IMG/VR virus record: IMGVR_UViG_3300005918_000027
Coordinates: 1-56,052 of that record
DNA length: 56,052 bases
Direction: 5' to 3' (one strand)
Origin: a virus
Part shown: positions 34,177-41,579 of the stretch, in pieces
How the letters are laid out: every line of letters begins with the position of its first letter
Position numbering within the stretch: position 1 is the stretch's first letter
Position numbers and translations under genes: made by a program
The notes under the pieces: model-generated
The model's input: only the letters and a program-made list of their open reading frames with translations
What the model was told of the DNA's origin: nothing
Database searches by the model: none

Positions 34177-34985
34177 TCTACAGCTGCGTCTTTTTTACCT
34201 GTGAGCAATCGAAGTATGCCTATATCTTTATGAATCTCTTCCGTTTTTGAAATATCGAAAAAATGAAGCTTGTGACGTTCTCCTTTCATTAGCTGAATAT
34301 TAGTGAGCATTTTTGTGAGAAAGGAAGTTTTTTCGTTTTGGTCTGGCTTCTGTGTGAACAAAACGCTTTTTTTTGGACACAGAGATTTATGTCGATGATA
34401 ATTGCCGAACATTTGAAACCCTTCCTGAAGGTCCTCTCGTGTTGTAAACGGAATTGCTTTGATTATTTTGGCGATTTCCTTTTTACGGTAGATACTTCCA
34501 GCGATGGAAAAAGGTTCATTGAAATCAACATAATGGACTGTCCAGTCATATTTAAGAAGCTTCCCCGACTTGCCTTCTGGCTTAAAAATGTTTTCAGCTC
34601 CTAAAGATGAGTTTTTCTTAATGTTCTCACCAAGTCTTGTGTGAATAGATAAGACCTCTTCATCTGAAAAAGTTTTGTCTAAGTCTGGAATAACAAAAGC
34701 GCGATAGAACACATCTTCTGTTGTGCAAAGACAAACATAGTCTTGGTCTGTTCGCTCGTTGATGTCTTTCAGAAAAGCATCTTTGTAACTGTCTACTTTT
34801 ACAAAGTCTAGTTTTTCGCTTTTGTATTCACGAAATATTAGCTCGTACATCAAGGAATAATCCGATGTAGAAGCTTTGTATATTATTGTAGTGGAGTAGT
34901 CTCCAATTACGTTCTCCTTTAAGCTCTGGAGAAAGAGGCGTGTATTAAACGCGGAGTCCTCTGAGAGGGCAATAAATTTCAACAT
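34173..34985 (-). CDS. probable glycosyltransferase-like protein
   Basis: A 270-residue protein. FIALSEDSAFNTRLFLQSL and DYVCLCTTEDVFYRAFVIPD fit a GT-A-like first half, but the DxD motif is replaced by TEDV, so activity is uncertain. It sits at the upstream end of the run of transferases, just after thioredoxin. Confidence 0.45.
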   Translation of the reverse strand: MLKFIALSEDSAFNTRLFLQSLKENVIGDYSTTIIYKASTSDYSLMYELIFREYKSEKLDFVKVDSYKDAFLKDINERTDQDYVCLCTTEDVFYRAFVIPDLDKTFSDEEVLSIHTRLGENIKKNSSLGAENIFKPEGKSGKLLKYDWTVHYVDFNEPFSIAGSIYRKKEIAKIIKAIPFTTREDLQEGFQMFGNYHRHKSLCPKKSVLFTQKPDQNEKTSFLTKMLTNIQLMKGERHKLHFFDISKTEEIHKDIGILRLLTGKKDAAVE

Positions 34986-35017
34986 TGTTTTCTGCTTGCC
35001 TGGCTGGCAATAAAAAC

Positions 35018-35338
35018 TTAGGAAATGTGCTCGTCGATTTTGTCACTTAACGCTTTTACTGTCTGCATGCCTATAAGAGAAGCTACGCTCTCTCCTTCTT
35101 TGATTAAGAACATCTGAGGAATACTTCTAACTTTGTACTCTTTTGCGAGCTCAGAGTTTTCGTCCACATTAATTTTAACAATGCGAATGCTATCATATTT
35201 ATCAGCAACTTCATCAAGTACTGGACTAAGGGCTCTACAAGGCCCACACCAGTCTGCATAAAAATCTACAAGAACGAGGGTGTTTTCTTGGATTGTTTGT
35301 TTGAATTCTGCGGTATCTGCATTTGCTACTTCTGCCAT
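35018..35338 (-). CDS. trx: thioredoxin
   Basis: The 106-residue protein has the thioredoxin active site FYADWCGPCRAL (about residue 30) and the cis-proline segment VRSIPQMFLI. The length matches free thioredoxins. It reduces disulfides in the cytoplasm. In T7 the host thioredoxin serves as a polymerase factor; no such link is visible here. It is the first gene of the long minus-strand glycan run, and a CTATTTAC-like site lies before it. Confidence 0.93.
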   Translation of the reverse strand: MAEVANADTAEFKQTIQENTLVLVDFYADWCGPCRALSPVLDEVADKYDSIRIVKINVDENSELAKEYKVRSIPQMFLIKEGESVASLIGMQTVKALSDKIDEHIS

Positions 35339-35368
35339 TTTGTTTGTGTTGTTGTAAGTGTTGTAATC

Positions 35369-35377
35369 GTAAATAAG
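35369..35377 (-). promoter_or_regulatory. late-promoter-like site before thioredoxin
   Basis: The minus strand reads CTTATTTAC, a one-base variant of the octamer, about 30 nt before the thioredoxin ATG. Confidence 0.35.
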
Positions 35378-35453
35378 ATTATAATGCTAAAGTAACAAAA
35401 TTCTTTTTCTATGCCTCAATCCGCGTCAACTAAAAAACCTCTATTCCACTTTT

Positions 35454-35501
35454 CCCAGCTATTTACTTACACAGCCAGAGTTTATATACCTCTAAGCTGG
35501 G
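35454..35501. repeat. inverted repeat in the divergent intergenic region
   Basis: CCCAGCT (35454-35460) pairs with AGCTGGG (35495-35501), and flanking CTTT/AAAG can extend the stem with a bulge. It lies between thioredoxin and the 35559 gene. It could be a structured leader or a protein site; nothing shows which. Confidence 0.3.
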
Positions 35502-35533
35502 TGGAAAGAGAAGCAAAATCAACTTTTTCTTAA

Positions 35534-35540
35534 TATTTAT
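35534..35540 (+). promoter_or_regulatory. late-promoter-like motif before the 35559 gene
   Basis: TATTTAT, with preceding AA instead of YT, lies about 18 nt before the ATG at 35559. Confidence 0.45.
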
Positions 35541-35558
35541 TACAAAACACACACTTCG

Positions 35559-35942
35559 ATGTCTAAGAAATTAAGTCCGACGCTTGTACAGGAAGCTATC
35601 CTTGCAGAAGCAAAGGTAATCAAGAGAAAAAGAGAAATCTACACTCAGCTGCAAGCTTTGAATGAAGAGATTCAACAGCTCGATGAGCGTGGCATGGTAG
35701 GGACCTTCGGTTTTGAAGGAAACCCTAACGACCGAGTTCATACTTCAAAAACTGGGTTCGTAAACGACTTCCAAAACATTTCACACGTTGCCAGGTTGGC
35801 AGCTGAGTTTGCTGAGGCTGACGCAATAGATGAGTCAACCCAAGAAGAGAATACAAGGCTAAGAGCTAAGCTTGATGAACTGCAGGCTCAGTTGGATGAA
35901 TCCAACAAAGCAGTAAAAGCGGAGAAAGCAGAAAAAAACTAA
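35559..35942 (+). CDS. coiled-coil protein, possibly head-associated
   Basis: A 127-residue charged protein with a coiled-coil N-terminus (AILAEAKVIKRKREIYTQLQ) and an acidic helical C-terminus. Its N-terminal ~45 residues resemble those of the next gene, so the two may be paralogues in that part. A structural or scaffolding role is inferred only from charge pattern and company. Confidence 0.55.
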   Translation: MSKKLSPTLVQEAILAEAKVIKRKREIYTQLQALNEEIQQLDERGMVGTFGFEGNPNDRVHTSKTGFVNDFQNISHVARLAAEFAEADAIDESTQEENTRLRAKLDELQAQLDESNKAVKAEKAEKN

Positions 35943-35966
35943 GTAATCAATCCCGATAACACAATC

Positions 35967-36755
35967 ATGAAAAAAGTAATTGCAAAATTAACAAAAACAG
36001 AGCTTAATCAGTTGATTGCTGAAGAGTATGCAAACCTTAAGAAGGTAGTATCGCTTAAGGCAAAAAAGGAAGCTATCCAAAAAGAGATTAAGCAGCTAAA
36101 AGAGTCTTACGGGCTTAGTGAGGTTGAGGTTTCTGGTCACAAAGATAAAGGAGATGCCTATTTTATGAAAGGTCTTCCAGTTCAAAAATTCGAAAAGAAA
36201 GGGACTCACTTGAAAGAGATGGACCTTGACGATGAAGAGATGGACACAGAGATGGACACAGAGATGGGTGCAGAAATGGGTGAAGAAGAATGTGGAGAAA
36301 TCGAAAGCATGCTTCGCGACCTCGGTAGAAAGCTTGACGCACTAGTTGACGGAAATGAAACACCTGTTGATGCAGGCATGGAAGACATGGAAGACATGGG
36401 TGGAGACGAAGAAGAGCTTGAAGTTGACATGGGTGGAGACGAAGAAGAGCTTGAAGTTGACGAGCAGTCACAAATACCAGTCGCAGGAGGCGATGATTCT
36501 TTTTCTGAGGAAGATATTGTTTCTGATGAAGATGACGAAGACACAATCGACGAACAAGACGGAGAAACTGTGGTTAACGCTGCAAAAGAAGACACCGTTA
36601 ATGATAACATGAGTAAAGTTGATAACAAGAACGCTGAGGCAGACAAACTCTACGAGGGAGCTGGTAAAGGCAGAGGTTCTAGACTTAATCCAAAAGGAAG
36701 TAGGGTTATCAACGAAGAGCTTCAAAGAATGCGAAAACTCGCAAATCTTATTTAA
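35967..36755 (+). CDS. very acidic protein with scaffold-like C-terminal tail
   Basis: A 262-residue protein. Residues ~1-50 are basic coiled coil; residues ~85-200 are mostly Asp/Glu with internal repeats (MDTEM units and two MGGDEEELEVD units). The last ~15 residues, EELQRMRKLANLI, resemble the C-terminal tail of the gp22-like scaffold. Such a composition suits an internal capsid or core protein. It is followed nine bases later by the 36764 gene. Confidence 0.6.
   Translation: MKKVIAKLTKTELNQLIAEEYANLKKVVSLKAKKEAIQKEIKQLKESYGLSEVEVSGHKDKGDAYFMKGLPVQKFEKKGTHLKEMDLDDEEMDTEMDTEMGAEMGEEECGEIESMLRDLGRKLDALVDGNETPVDAGMEDMEDMGGDEEELEVDMGGDEEELEVDEQSQIPVAGGDDSFSEEDIVSDEDDEDTIDEQDGETVVNAAKEDTVNDNMSKVDNKNAEADKLYEGAGKGRGSRLNPKGSRVINEELQRMRKLANLI
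36393..36458 (+). repeat. 33-base tandem repeat, two copies
   Basis: Two in-frame copies of a 33-base unit (36393-36425 and 36426-36458) encode DMGGDEEELEV twice in the acidic region of the 35967 gene. This is a recent in-frame duplication. Confidence 0.85.
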
Positions 36756-36763
36756 TAATAACC

Positions 36764-37075
36764 ATGAAAAAACAGTTTCGGGATATACTGAGAGAGAGTC
36801 TACAAGAGCAGGCTATTTCTGCTAATTTCGACTCTAAGATAAGCGAAATTGATATTCTTATAGACGCTCATGAGCGTGCGCTTGAAAAGGCTGATAAGGA
36901 TATGAATACTGAGGACCAACCTGCACACAGTGAGGCTTTAAATCGTAGAATCTCGGAACTCGAAAAGCTTATTCCTTTATACGCTAGGAAGGAGCAGTTG
37001 ATGATTCAGACGCTTGATGCAAGCAGGGGAGAGGCAATTGACGCAGTTGACTATGGAGCAGCAGCGGCAGGATAG
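36764..37075 (+). CDS. small coiled-coil protein
   Basis: A 103-residue helical protein (SKISEIDILIDAHERALEKA) ending in an alanine-rich tail. It is the last gene before the terminator at 37094-37129. It forms a unit with the two preceding acidic proteins. The function is unknown. Confidence 0.6.
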   Translation: MKKQFRDILRESLQEQAISANFDSKISEIDILIDAHERALEKADKDMNTEDQPAHSEALNRRISELEKLIPLYARKEQLMIQTLDASRGEAIDAVDYGAAAAG

Positions 37076-37093
37076 AACTCTCTTACATGGAAA

Positions 37094-37129
37094 CAAAAAA
37101 AAGGCAACCTTTACGGGTTGCCTTTTTTT
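37094..37129 (+). terminator. rho-independent terminator
   Basis: GGCAACC (37103-37109) pairs with GGTTGCC (37116-37122), followed by seven T and preceded by an A-run. It ends the plus-strand run and may also serve the minus-strand gene that stops at 37146. Confidence 0.8.
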
Positions 37130-37145
37130 GTTTGAACAAATTAAC

Positions 37146-37295
37146 TTAGGTCAACAGCTCTTTTCCATCATCAGTGATAATTTTTTCATCACTTCTTTCG
37201 ACGATGTCGTTGTTTCGTTTTACCTTTTTGGTTATCTTCTTTAGAGAACCAGACTCAATTTCTTCTGGATTTATAAGGTCTTTCTTGTCGCTCAT
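37146..37295 (-). CDS. small paralogue of the 37302 protein
   Basis: A 49-residue basic/acidic protein starting MSDKKDLINPEEIESG. It ends EKIITDDGKELLT, nearly the same as the last residues of the neighbouring 70-residue protein (YKIQTLDGRELLT), so the two share a C-terminal module. The tail may be a binding or packaging signal. The function is unknown. Confidence 0.6.
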   Translation of the reverse strand: MSDKKDLINPEEIESGSLKKITKKVKRNNDIVERSDEKIITDDGKELLT

Positions 37296-37301
37296 GATTG
37301 T

Positions 37302-37514
37302 TTATGTTAATAGTTCTCTCCCGTCAAGGGTTTGAATTTTGTAATTTTTCTTCTCTTGTAACTCTGTTACGGAATGGGCCATTCCAAATGATTTCTCCTT
37401 CTGTTCCATCACTCTGTCTTCTTGACTCATTAATCCGTCATGAAGTGTTTTTGCCTTCTCAGCTTTTTCTGGTTGCTGTTGTCCAGCAAAACCATATGCA
37501 CCTAAAATGTTCAT
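37302..37514 (-). CDS. small protein with DGRELLT tail
   Basis: A 70-residue glutamine/lysine-rich protein (FAGQQQPEKAEKAKTLHDGL) ending YKIQTLDGRELLT. It starts 13 nt after a late-promoter-like site and is followed by its shorter paralogue, so the pair is probably co-transcribed. The function is unknown. Confidence 0.65.
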   Translation of the reverse strand: MNILGAYGFAGQQQPEKAEKAKTLHDGLMSQEDRVMEQKEKSFGMAHSVTELQEKKNYKIQTLDGRELLT

Positions 37515-37527
37515 GTTGTGTTTTCAT

Positions 37528-37535
37528 GTAAATAG
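37528..37535 (-). promoter_or_regulatory. late-promoter-like octamer before the 37514 gene
   Basis: The minus strand reads CTATTTAC, one base from the consensus, 13 nt before the ATG at 37514. Confidence 0.4.
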
Positions 37536-37599
37536 GCTGATTTTCACAAACATTACCTTATACCCGTTAGTCTCTACTTCTGTGCTTGCTGGGGCGGAG

Positions 37600-39459
37600 T
37601 TAGCTTTTTAATTCAAGTTTATACCTCTTCATAACATCTATTAGAATACCTGAGCGAACGATTTCATCTTCTGTGAATTGTATAAAACCAATTTTTGGAA
37701 GGCCTTGAAACCTATTAAAAGCATCGTCTAATCCTGAGCGCTGACCATTTCTTAGATAAAGGTCTGTTTGGTCTGTGTCTCCGATAATTATAAGCTTTGA
37801 ACTTTCTCCTTTACGAGAAATCCAAAGCTTTAACCCAGCTACTGTTGTATTCTGCGCTTCATCAATTATTGCTACTGAATTTTCAAACGTTTCACCACGA
37901 AGATATGCAAGAGGAACATATTTAACAACGTCATTCTGAATGAAGTCCTTTGTCTTTGTTGAGCCTACAAGTTTTTTAAAATTTCCCAAAAATGAGTCCA
38001 TATAGGGGTCTATTTTTGAGTCTATGTCTCCAGGTAAGAACCCTATTGATTCGCCAGCTTCTACAATTGGTTTTGTGAGTATAATCTGGCTATATTCGTT
38101 GTCAATTTTCAGTAATTCTAAAGCAGTTTTTAAACTAAGTAAGGTGTTGTGAGTAACATTATAATCTCTTGTCACATATAAATGTCTTGGGTGGTCTATG
38201 TGAATACAAACACACTCTTCTTCTCCTTGTTTTTCGACACCAGTAATATATTTTATTTTCATTCTTTTTTTATCAGAAAATAGTCCTGCTTTTCTTGATA
38301 ACTTAAAAGGGTTAAGCGTTTCAAATAAAACAGTGACAACATAGCATATCTTTCCTTGCTTTTTTTCTCCAAATTTATCTGTAAAAAAGGGTTTTTTAGT
38401 TCTAATTGAAGAAATACCACCAAGGCTTCTAATTAGCTCCATGACTTGACTAGCTAAAATTTGCGACGTGGTGTAATATTCAATAGAAGAGCCATTTTTA
38501 GGGATATGCCCATCTGTATCCATTAAACCCCTTAGTAACTCCACCCTATCTTCAACAGAAGAGTAGAGATATTTATCAGGAATTATTTTCTCATGAGATT
38601 TTTGACCCATTAAACCTAAATCCCTCACCTCAAAGAGGAGTAAATTATTCGCCTTATTTGACCTTGTCTTAGTTGTTATGTAATAATCATAATTATCTCC
38701 AGGTTTTTTACTTATCTTAACAGGGTGAGGGAGGCTTTGCTTAAACTCACAAATAATTTCTTCGTCCGCAGAGCTAAACGAGACAAAATGTTGGCTGTAG
38801 CACCCGTCGCCTATTAAACAGCCCATTAGATAAGGGTTAATTATTAGTTCTTTATTTGCAAACTGTATAGGATTGCAGATGGGGATTGAGTGGTTTTTCC
38901 TGCCTCGGTTAGTCAGTAAGCTCTCTTTTATTTCAAAAGTAGTTTTTACTGCTCCTGACAGCGGCTCTCTTATTGCAACCCCATTCCTTTTTTTTCTATT
39001 ATTTCTATCAGCTTCTGTTTGTGTTTCCCATAAATGCTCACCACAGCATAGTGTATGCGTTCCATCAGAAAAAGACACCTTATAGACATCTTTTTCTCCT
39101 TGTGGATGAATAGAGTTGACATTTACAGGTGTTCCATCAACCGAAATTACTTTATCTCCAGGACGAATGCTTCCGATTTCCACAAAACCGCCAGGCGTTA
39201 ATATAGGCTCAGTTAGTGGTTGCGCCTTACCTGTCCCAGCAGCTCCAGCAACAAATGTGATTTCATTTTCCATGATAGTTTTGCACAGAAGCTTTTGCTT
39301 AGCGTTTTTGTGCTTAATATCTTTGTTGATTTGAAAATGAGATATTGCATTAAGCCTATCCATCTGAGCTTCCTTATCTCTCTCTAAGCCCATTTTTTCC
39401 AAGTCGCTTTGTATCTCACGAGATGTTTTTTGGCGTTGTACTTTTCTGTTTTTATTCAT
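37600..39459 (-). CDS. phoH: PhoH-like ATPase interrupted by an intein
   Basis: Of 619 residues, 1-78 and 439-619 are the PhoH exteins and 79-438 an intein. The host parts give a ~259-residue PhoH protein: FVAGAAGTGK (Walker A), the post-splice TLLSLKTALELL, IILTKPIVEAGESIGFLPGD, VAIIDEAQN (Walker B) and LIIIGDTDQTDL. PhoH proteins are P-loop ATPases found in many phages; their role in infection is not settled. The intein sits directly after the Walker A lysine, so the ATPase should be inactive until splicing. The mature form would be TGK-TLLSL, a complete P-loop. Confidence 0.88.
   Translation of the reverse strand: MNKNRKVQRQKTSREIQSDLEKMGLERDKEAQMDRLNAISHFQINKDIKHKNAKQKLLCKTIMENEITFVAGAAGTGKAQPLTEPILTPGGFVEIGSIRPGDKVISVDGTPVNVNSIHPQGEKDVYKVSFSDGTHTLCCGEHLWETQTEADRNNRKKRNGVAIREPLSGAVKTTFEIKESLLTNRGRKNHSIPICNPIQFANKELIINPYLMGCLIGDGCYSQHFVSFSSADEEIICEFKQSLPHPVKISKKPGDNYDYYITTKTRSNKANNLLLFEVRDLGLMGQKSHEKIIPDKYLYSSVEDRVELLRGLMDTDGHIPKNGSSIEYYTTSQILASQVMELIRSLGGISSIRTKKPFFTDKFGEKKQGKICYVVTVLFETLNPFKLSRKAGLFSDKKRMKIKYITGVEKQGEEECVCIHIDHPRHLYVTRDYNVTHNTLLSLKTALELLKIDNEYSQIILTKPIVEAGESIGFLPGDIDSKIDPYMDSFLGNFKKLVGSTKTKDFIQNDVVKYVPLAYLRGETFENSVAIIDEAQNTTVAGLKLWISRKGESSKLIIIGDTDQTDLYLRNGQRSGLDDAFNRFQGLPKIGFIQFTEDEIVRSGILIDVMKRYKLELKS
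38146..39225 (-). mobile_element. PhoH intein, apparently class 3 (WCT), with LAGLIDADG endonuclease
   Basis: The intein spans residues 79-438 (360 residues). It starts with Ala, not Cys or Ser, and ends VTHN before a +1 Thr. The candidate WCT residues of class 3 inteins are Trp144 (GEHLWE), Cys418 (ECVCIH, block F) and Thr436 (NVTHN). Class 3 inteins splice through the block F Cys instead of residue 1. The homing endonuclease domain has the two LAGLIDADG-type motifs YLMGCLIGDG and LLRGLMDTDG, both with catalytic-type Asp, so it may be active. Confidence 0.75.
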
Positions 39460-39530
39460 TTAACATTATTATCAGGCATGTGTATCAAGAGTAATCAACC
39501 CTCTTCTCAATATCAATGGATTATTCCAAG

Positions 39531-39538
39531 CTATTTAG
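39531..39538 (+). promoter_or_regulatory. late-promoter-like octamer before the 39555 gene
   Basis: CTATTTAG, one base from the consensus, lies 16 nt before the ATG at 39555. Confidence 0.4.
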
Positions 39539-39554
39539 AAGAAACGTTTTATAG

Positions 39555-40646
39555 ATGTCTGAAAAAATTAGCAACGAAGAACTTAAACACAAGATTGTTA
39601 CCACCATAAGAGAGGAAGGTCTTGACGGAATCTTTGGGGAGGAGGTTGTGCTTGCTATTCAAGAAAAAGTTAAGCACATGTACAAACAGCAGCTTGAGAA
39701 GTCTGTATTTGAAGACGTACCGCAAGAAGAGCTTCAAGAGGAAGTTCAGGAAGAGGAAGATGGGCTTCAAGAAACGGATACTAGACCGCCTGTGCAAGGT
39801 GGTCCAAATCAGTTTCCTTATGAAGATGATTTTATTGACTCAAATGCTGTACCAGGGCAAGACGTTGAGCAGGAAGATATAGGGATGACAGCTGGAGAGG
39901 CTGTGTCAAATGTTCCTTACACTCCTGTTCGTGCAAATACTGCACAAGTTCCCAAGCCATTACAAAACCAGGAGCCAGGTGAGATAATTGTGTTTGACTA
40001 TAATGATGTTGCAGCAGTAAGTGGCGAAGGGTTAGCTAACAAACCATTTAGAACAATGGATGACCCAGAGTCTTTGAAGACTATTCACGACTTTTGGATG
40101 CAGGAGGGTAAGACTGATGTTAAAGTGTACGCCGCTAAGTTTGAACAAATAGGGATTGTTAAGTACGATTACCGAAGTGGCACTGCACTGTTTACAGACG
40201 ACAAAGAAGCTCCAGAAGTGATAAAGCCTTCGTATCAAGAAAATCCTTATGCTACACCTAGCACTCCTCATATAGATGAGCCTTCAACAGAAATCGACCT
40301 CAGAAAATCTATTGAGTCATCTGTCGATTTGGAGGCTGTTTTGCTAAAGGTAATGAAAGACATTTTAAAAGATGGACTAGGTGTTGCGCAAGAGCCGACT
40401 GTGCCTACCGAAGTACCAACTGCTCCAGCTGCTCAGCCAGTATATGAGAGACAGACGAAAGAGAACGTTATTAATACGTTTAAAAAAGTTGAAACACCAG
40501 AGGCCATTCAAAATAGACTTCTGGGCGAAAATGATAATCGTGTGGAGTATTTAGGTCAGTCGTCAGAGTATGCGACGTATTTATTTAAAGATAAAAGATA
40601 CGTCGTTTTTAATGAGAATGAAAAGACAGCATATCGTCAACCTTGA
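39555..40646 (+). CDS. acidic, proline-rich protein of the head region, unknown
   Basis: A 363-residue protein with a coiled-coil N-terminus, an acidic linker (PQEELQEEVQEEEDGLQE), a folded middle (FDYNDVAAVSGEGLANKPFR) and a Pro/Ala-rich linker before a small C-terminal domain (EYATYLFKDKRYVVFNENEK). No family was recognised. It starts the plus-strand run that leads to the 40687 gene. Confidence 0.6.
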   Translation: MSEKISNEELKHKIVTTIREEGLDGIFGEEVVLAIQEKVKHMYKQQLEKSVFEDVPQEELQEEVQEEEDGLQETDTRPPVQGGPNQFPYEDDFIDSNAVPGQDVEQEDIGMTAGEAVSNVPYTPVRANTAQVPKPLQNQEPGEIIVFDYNDVAAVSGEGLANKPFRTMDDPESLKTIHDFWMQEGKTDVKVYAAKFEQIGIVKYDYRSGTALFTDDKEAPEVIKPSYQENPYATPSTPHIDEPSTEIDLRKSIESSVDLEAVLLKVMKDILKDGLGVAQEPTVPTEVPTAPAAQPVYERQTKENVINTFKKVETPEAIQNRLLGENDNRVEYLGQSSEYATYLFKDKRYVVFNENEKTAYRQP

Positions 40647-40686
40647 TATTAAGAGGATAATTGACTATTAATTATAAAATAAAAAC

Positions 40687-40962
40687 ATGGAAACAGTTTG
40701 GAAAATAACTAACACAGGAAGATTAGACAAGATTAAGTTCACCGTTGCTATCGCATCGAATAAATCTCCAGGAGTATTCTTAAAGAAAGACGAATTTATT
40801 CTTTCACAAAAAAGAATGACTACAATGCTTGATGCCCAAGCCAAGAGAGGCTACGTGGCAATTGAAGAATTTGAAAATGTAGACAACATCGTTATCGGAG
40901 AGGTAATGAAGATGTCGGATTCTGAGTACGCTCAGAAGCGAGTTCAAGATTACTCTAAGTGA
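40687..40962 (+). CDS. small protein, unknown
   Basis: A 91-residue protein starting METVWKITNTGRLDKIKFTV and ending in a basic tail. It lies just after the 39555 gene and before the hairpin-rich region. The function is unknown. Confidence 0.6.
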   Translation: METVWKITNTGRLDKIKFTVAIASNKSPGVFLKKDEFILSQKRMTTMLDAQAKRGYVAIEEFENVDNIVIGEVMKMSDSEYAQKRVQDYSK

Positions 40963-40966
40963 ACTA

Positions 40967-41182
40967 CCCACCCACGCCAGAGGCGATGGGATGGGCTTCA
41001 AGGGTCAACGCTCCAACTAGTGTTGGCAACTTACCTTGATTTTTTCTGTCAGTTCCTGACAAAATATTTCTTAATGTACAAAAATACAAAAGTTTAAAGA
41101 AATAACAAAATTTATTTAAAATAATTAAGATAAGGTCGCTTACATCCCACCCACACTACGTGATGAGTGGGCTTTACGCTCC
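40967..41182 (+). ncRNA. candidate structured RNA or element end with four hairpins
   Basis: Four inverted repeats occur in the 600-base gap before the 41569 gene: 40967-40995 (CCCACCCACGCC against GGC-TGGG-TGGG), 41013-41026 (CCAAC-tagt-GTTGG), 41047-41061 (TGTCAG-ttc-CTGACA) and 41146-41171 (CCCAC...GTGGG). The first and last are followed by GGGCTT...ACGCTCC, so they are two copies of one unit. Read on the minus strand (GAAGCCCA...GTGGGTAGTTC) the first copy looks like the subterminal hairpin of IS200/IS605 elements, but no transposase or TnpB is present. Confidence 0.3.
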
Positions 41183-41186
41183 GTAA

Positions 41187-41579
41187 TGTAAAAATGCAAT
41201 TCAAGGTCAAAAAGAAGGAAGGCTAAAATGTGCTCCAGTATCAAAAGCTGAAAGAGAGATAGTAAATAGACTCAGAGAAAAAAGCATAAAATCTGAATCT
41301 CAGTTTTCGTTAGAATCATTCAAGTTCGACATATACATCCCTGATAAAAATCTTCTTATAGAATATAATGGAGACTATTGGCATTGTAATCCTTTAAAAT
41401 ATTTACCTAGTTTTATTCATCCTCATAAAAACAAAACAGCTAAAGAACTTTGGAAAGCTGATGATAATAAGAAAAAGCTTGCAATTAAGTCTGGATTCAA
41501 TCACCTTACTATTTGGGAATCTGAATATAATGCAGATAAAAATAAAATAATAGAATCACTGATATCATATGGAGAATAA
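41187..41579 (+). pseudogene. 5'-truncated EDxHD/Vsr-like homing endonuclease
   Basis: An open frame without a start codon gives ~130 residues. It includes CAPVSKAEREIVNRL, FKFDIYIPDKNLLIEYNGDY and KKLAIKSGFNHLTIWESEY, matching the C-terminal nuclease of the 3355 protein family (FDFYVDE, CIEYDGEQH). The zinc-ribbon N-terminus is missing. Its stop overlaps the start of the 41569 gene by 11 bases, much as the intact endonuclease overlaps its downstream gene. It is probably a decayed insertion. Confidence 0.55.

Noticed and set aside
35447-35514. A tRNA or small RNA gene between thioredoxin and the 35559 gene
   Set aside because: Only one imperfect stem is visible, with no cloverleaf or anticodon loop. 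Kept as an inverted repeat.
36163-36646. Minus-strand open frames over the acidic gene
   Set aside because: They arise from the repeated GAA/GAC codons of the 35967 gene read on the other strand (Ser/Pro/Leu-rich) and have no other support.
37371-37385. A second palindrome echoing the one at 25483
   Set aside because: It shares GGAATGG/CCATTCC half-sites but is short and has a centre base; it can be explained by coding similarity (GMA-x-x). Mentioned only as a weak echo.
40964-41182. An IS200/IS605 insertion
   Set aside because: The hairpins resemble an IS605 end, but no TnpA or TnpB, even broken, is present and only one end type is seen. Kept as a candidate structure, not called an insertion sequence.
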